This document shows, in pieces, positions 1-8,560 of a DNA stretch of 64,000 bases. Origin of the DNA: Mycobacterium sp. E2479 (GTDB taxonomy: Bacteria; Actinomycetota; Actinomycetes; Mycobacteriales; Mycobacteriaceae); the NCBI RefSeq assembly GCF_001667925.1, contig NZ_LZJR01000158.1, positions 1 to 64,000 on the forward strand, given 5' to 3'. The translations under genes were made by a program, and so were the position numbers. The notes beneath the pieces were generated by a model, which did not search any database, was not told the DNA's origin, and saw only the letters and a program-made list of their open reading frames with translations. How positions within the stretch are numbered: position 1 is the first letter of the stretch; every line of letters begins with the position of its first letter.

Positions 1-37
1 GGGTTCGAGGCCATCATCGCGTCAAACAACCACCAGC

Positions 38-523
38 TCAGCCATCGCCACGCCCCGACTTTTTCAGGTCGAAGTAGTTAGCCGGACCGAAACCCTCCAT
101 CACCCGAGTGCGCAGGCCCTCCAGCGCGGCATGAAGGATTTTCTTGCGGGCCCGGGCGACCCAGAACTCCGGCAGCGGCGCCCACGGTTCGACGGTGATG
201 GTGAATCGCACCCTGGTCTTGTCGTCGCCCACCCGGCTCAGGTTGTACTCACCGTGCTGACCGTGTTGCTGCGCGGTCTTGTCGGCGTCCCACACCATCC
301 AGTCCGGACCCCAGTGGTACTCCAGCAATTCGGTGTCGTGGATACCGGTCACCGAGATCGTGACCTTCACATGGTGCGGTCGCCCGTCGGAGTGCTTGTC
401 GACGACCTCGACCCGCTTGTGCACCGACGACCATGACGGCACCGCGTCCATATCGGCGAGCGCCTCCATGATGAGTTCTAAAGGCGCGTCAATGACGATT
501 TCCGACGATGCTTGCACAGCCAT
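38..523 (-). CDS. SRPBCC-family (START-like) protein, Rv0857/Rv0856-like
   Basis: This 161-aa protein has the SRPBCC/polyketide-cyclase pattern: an N-terminal strand (residues about 5-15), the family W-S-S-V-H-K segment near residue 31, a central DGRPHHVK turn and a long C-terminal helix. Such folds bind hydrophobic ligands in a deep cavity; no catalytic residues can be assigned. It is the last gene of a leftward group with two paralogues (587-1039 and 2240-2683) and a CoA racemase. The order matches M. tuberculosis Rv0854-Rv0857 as I recall it. The start at 523 aligns with the MAVKAS start of the neighbouring paralogue. A lipid-binding or aromatase-like role is inference. Confidence 0.85.
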   Translation of the reverse strand: MAVQASSEIVIDAPLELIMEALADMDAVPSWSSVHKRVEVVDKHSDGRPHHVKVTISVTGIHDTELLEYHWGPDWMVWDADKTAQQHGQHGEYNLSRVGDDKTRVRFTITVEPWAPLPEFWVARARKKILHAALEGLRTRVMEGFGPANYFDLKKSGRGDG

Positions 524-542
524 CGCCTACAAGTTAACAACA

Positions 543-558
543 GCACCGCCGGCGGTGC
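543..558. promoter_or_regulatory. 16-bp perfect palindrome between two SRPBCC genes
   Basis: GCACCGCCGGCGGTGC is its own reverse complement. It lies in the 63-bp gap between the stop of the gene at 587-1039 and the start of the gene at 38-523. There is no loop and no T-run on the leftward side, so a classical terminator is unlikely. An operator or a chance GC-rich palindrome are the alternatives. Confidence 0.35.
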
Positions 559-586
559 GGACTAAAAATGTCGACGTTGCCGATTA

Positions 587-1039
587 TCAGGACTCGGCCG
601 GATGATTGCCGCTGTTCACCAATTCGCACAATCCCCTCACCGCCGCGTCCAGCACGCTCTCGGCCGCCCGCCGCACGATGAACGCGGGCATGGGACGTCC
701 GGGTTCGACGGTGACGTCGAAGCGCACCCGGGTCTGATCGACACCTTCTGGTTTGAGGGTGTACTCGACGTGCTGACCATGCTGCTGTGAGGTGCCCTTG
801 GCGTCGTAGACAACCCAATCGGGCCCCCAGTGGTACTCCAGGATCTCTTTGTCGACCAGCCCGAGAATCTTGATGGTGGCCTTGACGTGGTGCGGCCGGC
901 CGTCCGGATACCGGTCGATCACTTCGATGTGTTTGTGCAGGGGCGACCACGATGACAGAACACCGACATCTGTCAGCGCTTCCATGACCACTTCTGGCGG
1001 CGCGTTGACGACAAAATCCCGTGATGCTTTTACGGCCAC
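587..1039 (-). CDS. SRPBCC-family (START-like) protein
   Basis: This 150-aa paralogue of the protein at 38-523 shares the MAVKAS start, the SSWSPLHKHIEVIDRYPDG stretch, the EYHWGPDW motif and the QQHGQH segment. The two clearly arose by duplication. It is a single-domain helix-grip fold with no signal peptide, so it is probably cytoplasmic. It sits 58 bp downstream of the far racemase gene in the same leftward group. A role in binding a lipid or CoA-ester intermediate is inferred from fold and context only. Confidence 0.85.
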   Translation of the reverse strand: MAVKASRDFVVNAPPEVVMEALTDVGVLSSWSPLHKHIEVIDRYPDGRPHHVKATIKILGLVDKEILEYHWGPDWVVYDAKGTSQQHGQHVEYTLKPEGVDQTRVRFDVTVEPGRPMPAFIVRRAAESVLDAAVRGLCELVNSGNHPAES

Positions 1040-1097
1040 TGAGGATCAACTTAGCAACGCCGATCGCGACGCGGACCGGTTCGCCGTAAACGACTTT

Positions 1098-2234
1098 CTA
1101 CCAATCGATTTCGTTGAGCGGCGTGGTCGCCGCCGGGGGCCGTCCGACCGGTCCGGCGGGCGTCCGCGAAAAGCGTGGGGCGGGTGCGGCCTGGTCGACG
1201 CCGTGCGCGGTGATCACGGTAGACCTGCTGCGCAAGTGCTCATCGGCAGCGGCCTCGCCCCACGTCAGTACCGGGGTGACGCACGCATCGGTGCCGGCGA
1301 AAATCCGCGCCCATTCGTCGCGACCGCGGCTGGCGAATCGTTGGGTGAAGATCTCGCGCATGCGTGGGTAGGAAGCCTTGTCGTGCTGGGCGGGCACGTC
1401 GTCGGGTGACAGGCCGAGCCCATCGAGCAGCGCCGAGAAAAATTGCGGCTCGATGGCGCCGACGGCCACGTATTTTGCGTCGGCGGTCTCGTAGCAGCCG
1501 TAGAACGGCGCACCGCCGTCGAGCAAAAAAGATTCGCGTCGGTCCCGCAGTGCGCCAGTGGACTTCATAGTCCACATCATCTGGGCCAGCAGGCTGACCC
1601 CGTCGACCATCGCCGCGTCGATCACCTGACCCATGCCCGAACGCTCCCGTTCGTATAGGGCGGCCGCAATGCCGATCACCGCCAGCATCGAGCCGCCGCC
1701 GAAGTCGGCGACCAGGTTCAGCGGCGGCATCGGGGGCCTGTCGGCGTAGCCCAGCGCCGACAGCGCGCCGGTCTGCGACAGGTAGTTGATGTCGTGGCCG
1801 GCGGTCGGCGCCAGCGGTCCTTCCTGTCCCCAGCCGGTCATGCGCGCGTAGATCAGCCGCGGATTGGCCGCCGCGCACTCGTCCGGCCCGATGCCGAGTC
1901 GCTCGCAGGTCCCGGGCCGAAAGCAGTCCAGCAGCACGTCAGCCTTGGCGGCCAGCTCCAGCAGCGTTTGCGACTGAGTCTTGACGTCCAGGTCGACAAT
2001 TCGCTTGCCGCGGTGCAGCAGATCGCGCTCCTCGGCCGGCATCGTGAGCCCGCCTGTTTGGTGGCGACCCGCTTCGCCCGGCTTCGCCGCGCTTGCGATC
2101 GCCAAGCCGCCGGGGCGGCGCACCCGCACCACGTCGGCCCCCAGATCAGCGAGCAGCATTCCCGCGTGCGGTCCCGGTCCGATGCCGCCGAGCTCGATTA
2201 CTCTCACCCCGGCCAGCGGGCCGCCCCGCGTCAC
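1098..2234 (-). CDS. far: alpha-methylacyl-CoA racemase (class III CoA-transferase family)
   Basis: This 378-aa CaiB/BaiF-fold enzyme has H147 (in GHDINY), D177 (ADFGGGS) and E262 (AIEPQFF). Their spacings of 30 and 85 residues equal those of the catalytic H126/D156/E241 of M. tuberculosis MCR, so racemisation of 2-methylacyl-CoA esters is the likely reaction rather than CoA transfer. Racemases of this type are needed to beta-oxidise methyl-branched side chains. The gene starts 5 bp after the SRPBCC gene at 2240-2683 and lies between SRPBCC genes as in the Rv0854-Rv0857 block, where the equivalent gene is called far. Confidence 0.9.
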   Translation of the reverse strand: MTRGGPLAGVRVIELGGIGPGPHAGMLLADLGADVVRVRRPGGLAIASAAKPGEAGRHQTGGLTMPAEERDLLHRGKRIVDLDVKTQSQTLLELAAKADVLLDCFRPGTCERLGIGPDECAAANPRLIYARMTGWGQEGPLAPTAGHDINYLSQTGALSALGYADRPPMPPLNLVADFGGGSMLAVIGIAAALYERERSGMGQVIDAAMVDGVSLLAQMMWTMKSTGALRDRRESFLLDGGAPFYGCYETADAKYVAVGAIEPQFFSALLDGLGLSPDDVPAQHDKASYPRMREIFTQRFASRGRDEWARIFAGTDACVTPVLTWGEAAADEHLRSRSTVITAHGVDQAAPAPRFSRTPAGPVGRPPAATTPLNEIDW

Positions 2235-2239
2235 GGCGG

Positions 2240-2683
2240 CTACTTACCCTTCTTCACCGCAAGCACCCGCTCCCGCAGGGCCTTCGTCGCCGAATCGATC
2301 GTCCCCTTCACGGCGCGCTTGAGCACGAAGCCGGGCAGGGGCACATTTGGGTCCGCGAGAAGCTCGAACTTGACCAGAGTCGCATCGCCCTGTGGCACCA
2401 GGGTGTACTTGCCGTCCTGCGCCTTTTGCTGCGACGAGTTGACCAGCTTCCAGCTCACCACGTTGTCACCCCACGTGTAGGCGACCACCTGTTCGTCGGT
2501 GATCCCGGCGACCTTGACCTTCATCTTCACTTGGCGGGGGCGCCCGTCGTCGCCGGTGTCGAGAATCTTCGCACTCTGGTGCGGTTCCGACCATTCGGGC
2601 ATCGCCTCGAAGTCGGCGATCACGTCCAGAATCTCATCCGGACTGGCTTCGATAACGATCTCGCGGGATTCTTTGAGTGCCAT
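2240..2683 (-). CDS. SRPBCC-family protein, Rv0854-like
   Basis: This 147-aa START-like protein is the first gene of the leftward SRPBCC/far group. The ATG at 2683 (MALKESREIV) is chosen over the longer frame to 2776 because it aligns with both paralogues and leaves room for a promoter before the divergent decarboxylase. It keeps the P-E-W-S-x-P-H segment and DGRPRQVK turn of the family, and ends in a basic tail. No catalytic residues are recognisable. It probably binds a hydrophobic ligand. Confidence 0.85.
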   Translation of the reverse strand: MALKESREIVIEASPDEILDVIADFEAMPEWSEPHQSAKILDTGDDGRPRQVKMKVKVAGITDEQVVAYTWGDNVVSWKLVNSSQQKAQDGKYTLVPQGDATLVKFELLADPNVPLPGFVLKRAVKGTIDSATKALRERVLAVKKGK

Positions 2684-2742
2684 GGCCCGCACGATACTGG
2701 CCTGGCGTCTCACCCGGAACAGATTCGACCGAGCGTACCGTC

Positions 2743-4434
2743 GTGCCTGTGAGTGATGCCGCGGCCGACCCCGCATACACCGTCGGTGACTACCTCTTGG
2801 ACCGCCTCGCCGAGCTCGGCGTCTCGGAGATCTTCGGCGTTCCCGGCGATTACAACCTGGAATTCCTCGACCACATCATCGCCCACCCCCGCATTCGCTG
2901 GGTCGGCAACGCCAACGAGCTCAACGCCGGCTACGCCGCCGACGGGTACGGCCGGCTACGCGGAATGTCGGCGTTGGTAACGACTTTCGGGGTCGGCGAG
3001 CTCTCCGCGGCCAACGCGGTCGCGGGCAGTTATGCCGAGCAGGTGCCCGTTGTACACATCGTCGGCGGCCCATCCAAGGATGCCCAGGGCACCCGGCGGG
3101 CGCTGCACCATTCACTCGGTGACGGGGACTTCGAGCGCTTCTTTCGGGTGAGCCGCGAAATCACCTGCGCCCAAGCCAATCTCATGCCCGCGACGGCACG
3201 CCGCGAGATCGACCGCGTGCTGTCCGAAGTGCGCGAGCAGAAGCGCCCCGGATACATCCTGCTGTCCACCGACGTGGCCCGCTTTCCCACCGAGCCGCCG
3301 GAGGCACCGTTACCCCGCTATACCGGTGGCACCAGTCCCCGCGCCCTGGCGATGTTCGCCGAGGCGGCCGCCGAACTCATCGGCGACCACCAGATCACCG
3401 TGCTTGCCGACCTGCTGGTACACCGGCTGCAGGCGATCAAAGAACTCGAGGAGTTGCTGGCGGCCGACGTGGTGCCGCACGCCACGTTGATGTGGGGAAA
3501 AAGTCTGCTCGACGAGAGTTCGCCCAACTTCCTGGGCATCTACGCGGGGTCCGCCAGCGCACCGGCGGTGCGTACCGCGATCGAAGAGGCACCCGTGCTG
3601 GTCACCGCCGGAGTCGTGTTCACCGACATGGTCAGCGGCTTCTTCAGCCAGCGCATCGACCCCGCCCGGACGATCGACGTGGGCCAGTATCAAAGCAGTG
3701 TGGCCGGAGAGGTCTTCGCGCCGTTGGAAATGGGTGCCGCGCTCGAGGCGCTGGCCACGATCCTGGTCCGGCGCGGAATCTCGTCGCCACCCGTGGTGTC
3801 GCCGCCGGCCGAGCCGCTGCCGCCGCCACCACCGCGCGACCAACCGCTCACCCAAAGGATGTTGTGGGACCGCCTTTGTGTGGCCCTCACGCCCGGCAAC
3901 GTCGTGCTCGCCGACCAGGGCACCTCTTTCTACGGCATGGCCGACCATCGGCTGCCGCAGGGCGTGACCTTCATCGGGCAACCCCTTTGGGGTTCAATCG
4001 GTTACACGTTGCCCGCCGCGCTCGGGGCGGCGGTCGCACAGCCGGACCGCAGAACGGTGTTGCTCATCGGGGATGGTGCCGCGCAATTGACCGTCCAAGA
4101 GCTCGGGGCCTTTTCGCGTGAGGGGCTGTCCCCCGTCATCGTGGTGGTCAACAACGATGGCTACACCATCGAACGGGCGATCCACGGCGTGACCGCACCG
4201 TACAACGACATCGTCAATTGGAAGTGGACGGACGTCCCCCGCGCGCTAGGGGTTACCGAACACCTGGCGTTCCAGGTCCGGACCTACGGCGAACTCGACG
4301 ACGCCCTGACCGCCGCCGCCGAGCGCAAAGACTGCATGGTTTTCGTCGAGGTGATGTTGCCCCGGCTCGAAATCCCCAACCTGCTGGTCGACCTCGTCCA
4401 GCCGACATCACCGGATGGCAGTCCGCGCCGCTGA
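2743..4434 (+). CDS. kdc: 2-keto-acid decarboxylase, ThDP-dependent (Rv0853c-like)
   Basis: This 563-aa protein has the pyruvate-decarboxylase layout: the N-terminal PYR domain with catalytic E59 (NANELNAGYAADGYGR), the H122-H123 pair (ALHHSLGDGDF), a middle domain, and the C-terminal ThDP domain with GDG...NN (GDGAAQLTV through VVVNNDGYT). It closely resembles M. tuberculosis Rv0853c, which has been characterised as a branched-chain/aromatic 2-keto-acid decarboxylase. The GTG at 2743 is used (MPVSDAAADP); GTG at 2749 is an alternative, and the in-frame ATG at 2677 overlaps the divergent gene. The product would be an aldehyde. It ends 8 bp from the convergent ferredoxin gene. Confidence 0.92.
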   Translation: MPVSDAAADPAYTVGDYLLDRLAELGVSEIFGVPGDYNLEFLDHIIAHPRIRWVGNANELNAGYAADGYGRLRGMSALVTTFGVGELSAANAVAGSYAEQVPVVHIVGGPSKDAQGTRRALHHSLGDGDFERFFRVSREITCAQANLMPATARREIDRVLSEVREQKRPGYILLSTDVARFPTEPPEAPLPRYTGGTSPRALAMFAEAAAELIGDHQITVLADLLVHRLQAIKELEELLAADVVPHATLMWGKSLLDESSPNFLGIYAGSASAPAVRTAIEEAPVLVTAGVVFTDMVSGFFSQRIDPARTIDVGQYQSSVAGEVFAPLEMGAALEALATILVRRGISSPPVVSPPAEPLPPPPPRDQPLTQRMLWDRLCVALTPGNVVLADQGTSFYGMADHRLPQGVTFIGQPLWGSIGYTLPAALGAAVAQPDRRTVLLIGDGAAQLTVQELGAFSREGLSPVIVVVNNDGYTIERAIHGVTAPYNDIVNWKWTDVPRALGVTEHLAFQVRTYGELDDALTAAAERKDCMVFVEVMLPRLEIPNLLVDLVQPTSPDGSPRR

Positions 4435-4442
4435 AGCACGCT

Positions 4443-4628
4443 CTAGCGCGAGTTGGCGGTTCGATCCGGATGCGAAGACCGCAGGATGGCCTGCACCGTG
4501 CGTCGGCAACGCCCGCAGTCGGCGCCCGCACCGCACGCCTGGGCGACTTCCTTCGTGGTCGACGCCCCTCCTGCAACGGCCTCGGTCACGGTTTGGGTGG
4601 TTACTCCGTTGCACAGGCACACGAACAC
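4443..4628 (-). CDS. Bfd-like [2Fe-2S] ferredoxin
   Basis: This 61-aa protein has C4-x-C6 and C38-x2-C41, the ligand pattern of bacterioferritin-associated ferredoxin (BFD) [2Fe-2S] domains; C32 is extra. It covers only the BFD-like domain. Classical Bfd reduces bacterioferritin to release iron, but no bfr gene is nearby. Here it closes the amidohydrolase-FadD operon, 10 bp after the gene at 4639-5265, so an electron-transfer role in that pathway is as likely as iron release. Confidence 0.85.
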   Translation of the reverse strand: MFVCLCNGVTTQTVTEAVAGGASTTKEVAQACGAGADCGRCRRTVQAILRSSHPDRTANSR

Positions 4629-4638
4629 CGGCGAACCC

Positions 4639-5265
4639 TCAGTCCGCCTCGATGCGCATCATGTCGAAGAAGCGGCCGACGAACAATGGTGGGTAGGCAC
4701 CGATACCGGCCCCCGACATCCATTGCGCCGCGGCATCGGGGTGGTCGATCCAATGCCGCGCGCTTTCTTCGTCGGGGAACTCCTGCAGGATCAGGACTTC
4801 GTGATCGTCGTCGAAAGCCTTGAACACCCACGTCTTTCGGATGCCGGCGGTGGTGAATCTGTCGATCGCCGTGCTGACTTCGGAAGTCAGTAGGGATACG
4901 TCGTTGACGGACGCGATGGCGGCCACCACGACGCCCGGTGCCGCAGGGGCTTTCGGTGGCTGCGCGATGAACCTGTCGACGATCTCGCCGGCGAAGACCG
5001 CGGGAATGTCGTCGACGCCGGCCTCGTCGAACCAATCGAAGAAGACCCGGGAGCGCAGCAGCTCCACGATCGGCTCACGGCTGTGCACGCCGATCATCAC
5101 CAGTACCCGGCCGTGGTCGCGGGTGGAGGTGTAGACCAGCACGTGGTGCGCGCCGATATCTGCCAGAGCGGCCTTGTTGCGCTTCAACAGCGGCCATACC
5201 CGGGTGGGATCGGGGACACGATAGTCCGAGGCGATCACCATCGAATGAATATCGCCGTTGTTCAT
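4639..5265 (-). CDS. duplicated alpha/beta-barrel-like protein of unknown function
   Basis: This 208-aa soluble protein appears to be two copies of a roughly 100-aa ferredoxin-like domain. The first ends near IPAVFAGEIVDRF (about residue 97) and the second ends in PPLFVGRFFD. This resembles dimeric alpha/beta-barrel (ABM-type) proteins. No catalytic motif is recognisable. Its ATG overlaps the FadD stop by 4 bp, so it is translationally coupled to the acyl-CoA ligase and probably acts in the same pathway. The function is unknown. Confidence 0.75.
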   Translation of the reverse strand: MNNGDIHSMVIASDYRVPDPTRVWPLLKRNKAALADIGAHHVLVYTSTRDHGRVLVMIGVHSREPIVELLRSRVFFDWFDEAGVDDIPAVFAGEIVDRFIAQPPKAPAAPGVVVAAIASVNDVSLLTSEVSTAIDRFTTAGIRKTWVFKAFDDDHEVLILQEFPDEESARHWIDHPDAAAQWMSGAGIGAYPPLFVGRFFDMMRIEAD

Positions 5266-6704
5266 CGGAGTCGGTCCTTCATCACTTTCCCCGTCGCGTT
5301 GAGTGGGAGTGAAGTGAGGAACTCTACCGTGCGCGGCACCTTGAATCCCGCCATACGGTCACGACACCAGGCGATCAATTCGTCGGCACTGACATCGCCG
5401 GTGCGGACCACAAACGCCTTTCCGACTTGGCCCATGCGTTCGTCGGGCACACCGATGACCGCGGCCTGTGCCACGACCGGGTGGTTGAGCAGGAAGCCCT
5501 CGATCTCGGCCGGGTAGGCGTTGAAGCCGCCGACGATGAACATGTCCTTTTTGCGGCCCACGATGCGCAGCCGCCCGGTCTGGGTGAAGTCACCGAGGTC
5601 TCCGGTGTGCAGCCACCCATCGCGATCGATCGCCTGGGCGGTGGCCTCCGGCTCGTCGAGATACCCCTGCATGACTCCGTAACCGCGGACCAGCACCTCG
5701 CCGTCATCGGCGATGCGCACCTCGACCCCCTCGCACGGCACGCCCGCGGTCGTGGCGACGTCCTCAAACGAATCGCCGGGCAGGGAAAGGGTGACGTTGC
5801 CGGCCTCGGTGAGACCATAACCGGTCATCAGCGTCTGAAACGGCAGTTCGTCGTGGATGCGACGCACCAGCTCGACGGGGATGTCGGCGGCGCCGGTCAC
5901 TCCCGCACGCAATGACGACAGCTTGGACTTGTCCGTCACCGTCAGCAACGAGTGATACAGCGTCGGCGGTCCGGGAAGCATCGTGATGCGTTCGCGTGCA
6001 ATGAGATCCACCACCGTGTCGACGTCGAACACCGCGACGGGCAGCATTGTGGCACCGCGCAGGAACGACGTGACCAGACCCGCCTTCAGCCCGAACGTGT
6101 GGAAATAGGGGTTGATCTGCAGGTAGCGGTCACCCTCGCGCAGGTCCGCGAGCGTCGCCCACTCCTCGTACATGCGCAGCGTCTGACCGTGATTGAGCAT
6201 CGCCCCCTTTGGGCGCCCGGTCGTGCCCGAGGTGAAGATGATGTCCGAGGTGTCGGTACTGCACACTGGACGCTCGAAGGGCGAGCCGCTAAGCAGAAAA
6301 TCGGACTTCAGGTCGATGACCGGCACGCCGGCGGGCACGGCGTAATCCTGGTCTAGAAAGCCCTTTTGGACCAGGACGGCCCTCACCTTGCTGCGGGCGA
6401 TGATGTCGCCGGCTTCCTCTTCCTTGAACCGCGTGTTGACCGGGACGAGCACGCCGCCCGCGGTGAGCAACCCGAACGCCGCGATGATCCACTCGGCCGA
6501 ATTGGGTGCCCAGATCGCGACCCGGTCACCCTTTTGTATGCCGAGTTCTGCGAAGGCGCCTGCGGCGCAACGGATCCGCTCGACTACCTGCCTGAAAGTC
6601 AAGCGCAGCGGACCGTCGACTACTGCTTCGGCATCGCCGAAGCGATCCGCTGCACTCAAGACCATCTCGGGGATGGTCTGCCATGGCTGACGGGCCTCGG
6701 TCAT
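5262..6704 (-). CDS. acyl-CoA synthetase (FadD family, FadD3-like)
   Basis: This 480-aa ANL-superfamily ligase has P-loop FTSGTTGRPKGA, the YGLTEAG motif, GWLHTGDLG with the ribose-binding Asp, the hinge region GRKKDMFIVGGFNAYPAEIE and the C-terminal catalytic Lys in LNATGKVMKD. It should convert a carboxylic acid, ATP and CoA into an acyl-CoA. Overall it resembles mycobacterial FadD3-type enzymes, which activate steroid ring-derived acids, but the substrate here cannot be read from the sequence. It lies 52 bp after the amidohydrolase gene and overlaps the downstream gene by 4 bp. Confidence 0.88.
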   Translation of the reverse strand: MTEARQPWQTIPEMVLSAADRFGDAEAVVDGPLRLTFRQVVERIRCAAGAFAELGIQKGDRVAIWAPNSAEWIIAAFGLLTAGGVLVPVNTRFKEEEAGDIIARSKVRAVLVQKGFLDQDYAVPAGVPVIDLKSDFLLSGSPFERPVCSTDTSDIIFTSGTTGRPKGAMLNHGQTLRMYEEWATLADLREGDRYLQINPYFHTFGLKAGLVTSFLRGATMLPVAVFDVDTVVDLIARERITMLPGPPTLYHSLLTVTDKSKLSSLRAGVTGAADIPVELVRRIHDELPFQTLMTGYGLTEAGNVTLSLPGDSFEDVATTAGVPCEGVEVRIADDGEVLVRGYGVMQGYLDEPEATAQAIDRDGWLHTGDLGDFTQTGRLRIVGRKKDMFIVGGFNAYPAEIEGFLLNHPVVAQAAVIGVPDERMGQVGKAFVVRTGDVSADELIAWCRDRMAGFKVPRTVEFLTSLPLNATGKVMKDRLR

Positions 6705-6756
6705 CTTGCGCTGTTCCTCATCGGGCGCTTCGCGCCCTTGATCGTGGCAGCGCGGG

Positions 6757-7947
6757 TCACACCGTGACGAGTCGACCGAGGTTGCCGCCCATGATCTTTG
6801 CCTGGTCGTCCACGGACAGGTGCGACAGCGCGTTGACGTAGAACGTCGGCTCCGCCAACCCCTCCGGGTGCGGCCAGTCCGACCCGTACAACACCCGGTC
6901 CACGCCGACGAGGTTCACCAGATCGTCGATGCCGTCCTCGAAGAACGGGCTCACGTGGATCCGGTTCTTGACCATCTCGACGGGGTCGCTTGGGAAGACT
7001 TCGGGGGCCTTGCGGAAGACCTCGGCCAGGCCGTCCAGCAGCGGGTTCATCCACTTCGAACCGGCCTCGACGATCGCGACCTTCAGCTTCGGGTGGCGGT
7101 AGAGCGCGCCGTGAATTACCCACGACCCCACCGCGTCCTGGATCGGCCGCCACTCGTTGAGGATGCCCATCGCATTGGTTTGGAACGGCAGCATCTCTTG
7201 TTCGGCGCCGTCCCACTCGGAGGTGTACCGGGAGTAGCCGCTGTCGCTGGAGTGCATGCCGACCAGAACGTCGTGCTCGACGACCCGCTCCCAGAACGGG
7301 TCGAACTCTGGCACCGCGAACGAACGTGGGCCGCGGAAGCCGGGAACGGGAGCGGGACGGATCAGGATGGCACGTGCACCACGCTTGACCGCCCATTCCA
7401 GCTCCTCGATCGCCTTCTCGACGATCGGCAGGGTGATGACCGGGGTGGTGAAGATCCGGTTCTGGTAGTTGAAGCCCCAGACCTCGTCGAGCCACTCGTT
7501 GAGCGCGTGAATCAGGACATGGACGGCGACCGGGTCGTCGCGCAGCCGTTCCTCGAGGAGGCTGGCCAGTGTCGGGAACATCAGGGTGCGGTCCAGACCC
7601 AGCTCGTTCATCTTCTCCAGGCGCGGGCCGGGCTCGAAGAACGCCGGGATCGCGCGCATCGGCTCACCGAACAGCTCGCGCTTGCTCTTGCCGTCCGGGT
7701 TTCCGTACTTGAAGTACTCCTCCCAGGCACCCGGCCGGGCGACGACCTCGAAGGTCGGGTTGGGAATGTAGTTGCTGATATGGCCGCGGATCGCGATCTT
7801 CGTCCGCCCGTTGATCTGCACGTACTGGACGAAGTCCTTGTACTGCTTGGGCAGGAACTTGGTCAGCGCCTCGGGCGGCTCATACAGGTGGTTATCCGCG
7901 TCAAAGATGGGAAACGGGACGTCCTCCCGGTGTGACAACTGGCCCAT
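6757..7947 (-). CDS. amidohydrolase-family (Amidohydro_2) metal-dependent hydrolase
   Basis: This 396-aa TIM-barrel hydrolase has an N-terminal D16-x-D18-x-H20 motif in place of the classical H-x-H, a mid-barrel H in GMHSSDSGYSR, and the C-terminal YGSDWPHPEG with the metal-binding or catalytic Asp. Family members are decarboxylases or hydrolases of aromatic and other carboxylic acids. It is the first gene of a four-gene leftward operon (then FadD, a two-domain protein and a Bfd-like protein). A strong AAGGAGG ribosome site precedes the ATG, and a GAGAAT-type palindrome lies 23 bp upstream. It is related to the two amidohydrolases at 46328-48603. Confidence 0.88.
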   Translation of the reverse strand: MGQLSHREDVPFPIFDADNHLYEPPEALTKFLPKQYKDFVQYVQINGRTKIAIRGHISNYIPNPTFEVVARPGAWEEYFKYGNPDGKSKRELFGEPMRAIPAFFEPGPRLEKMNELGLDRTLMFPTLASLLEERLRDDPVAVHVLIHALNEWLDEVWGFNYQNRIFTTPVITLPIVEKAIEELEWAVKRGARAILIRPAPVPGFRGPRSFAVPEFDPFWERVVEHDVLVGMHSSDSGYSRYTSEWDGAEQEMLPFQTNAMGILNEWRPIQDAVGSWVIHGALYRHPKLKVAIVEAGSKWMNPLLDGLAEVFRKAPEVFPSDPVEMVKNRIHVSPFFEDGIDDLVNLVGVDRVLYGSDWPHPEGLAEPTFYVNALSHLSVDDQAKIMGGNLGRLVTV

Positions 7948-7969
7948 GAGATCCTCCTTCGCATTTTGT

Positions 7970-7984
7970 GAGAATACTATTCTC
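7970..7984. promoter_or_regulatory. GAGAAT-n3-ATTCTC operator-like palindrome
   Basis: GAGAATACTATTCTC is a perfect inverted repeat around a central C, 23-37 bp upstream of the amidohydrolase ATG at 7947. The same site, with a different spacer, lies in front of the FadE operon at 36020-36034. Degenerate versions occur at 29018, 29194 and 46147. It is probably the binding site of a dimeric regulator. Confidence 0.65.
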
Positions 7985-8034
7985 TACAAGCGCCTAATCG
8001 CAACGTGGCCCCGCCGCCCGCCGGTTCGGCCTGG

Positions 8035-8454
8035 TCAACACGCCACGGAGATCTTGTACGTGGCGTCAGCCGGTTCACCGGGCTTTGCGGTCAGGTAGCC
8101 GTTGGCGGTGCCGCTGACGGTGAATTTGTCGCCGGTCATGCTCATGCCCGCGGTCCCGTCGCCGCCTCGCGAGTACATCCCGCTGAAGCCACCCAGGTTC
8201 TGGATGTGCACCGACTCGACTGTCGCCGGTTGTGCGCTCTCGTCGATGACGAGTTTGGCCCCGGCAAAATCGCTGCCGATGTCGATCGTCCGAGTCCACT
8301 CCCGCTGGCCGCACTTGACGACGTGAAAATTCCGGTCGGTGCCGTTGACGGTCACTGAAGCCGTGCTGGCGAGTTGGGTCGGTGGCCGCGACGTGCAGGC
8401 CCCAACCAATGCAACGGCAAGGATCGCGGCCGCGGCCACGATTGGGTTGCGCAT
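8035..8454 (-). CDS. LpqH (19-kDa antigen) family lipoprotein
   Basis: This 139-aa exported lipoprotein has a type II signal peptide ending in the lipobox L-V-G-A-C20. The mature domain has the 19-kDa antigen pattern: VTVNG near the start, a Cys in the VVKCG segment, a GTA(N)GYLTA stretch and a C-terminal Cys, likely one disulfide. It would be anchored in the cell envelope. LpqH-family proteins are antigenic and TLR2-active in M. tuberculosis; their molecular role is not settled. It is shorter than LpqH because the low-complexity linker after the lipobox is nearly absent. Confidence 0.88.
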   Translation of the reverse strand: MRNPIVAAAAILAVALVGACTSRPPTQLASTASVTVNGTDRNFHVVKCGQREWTRTIDIGSDFAGAKLVIDESAQPATVESVHIQNLGGFSGMYSRGGDGTAGMSMTGDKFTVSGTANGYLTAKPGEPADATYKISVAC

Positions 8455-8503
8455 CAGCCACCTCTATCTCACGGACGAAAGTTCTTGGGCCTGCAGCGAT
8501 GAT

Positions 8504-8525
8504 GTTATTCTCGCGAAAAGAGAAT
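8504..8525. promoter_or_regulatory. inverted ATTCTC / GAGAAT repeat upstream of crotonase
   Basis: The region holds GTTATTCTC (8504-8512) and GAGAAT (8520-8525), separated by GCGAAAA. The half-sites are those of the 7970 palindrome, but they face the other way with a 7-bp spacer. It lies 36 bp upstream of the crotonase GTG at 8561 and between two divergent genes. Confidence 0.45.
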
Positions 8526-8560
8526 GCCAATATCGGGTTTGTGCCGAGGAGCGATAACAC

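Noticed and set aside
6820..7935. 371-codon open frame on the plus strand opposite the amidohydrolase gene
   Set aside because: High-GC antisense shadow. The minus-strand protein has clear family motifs and a good ribosome site, and the plus-strand product has none.
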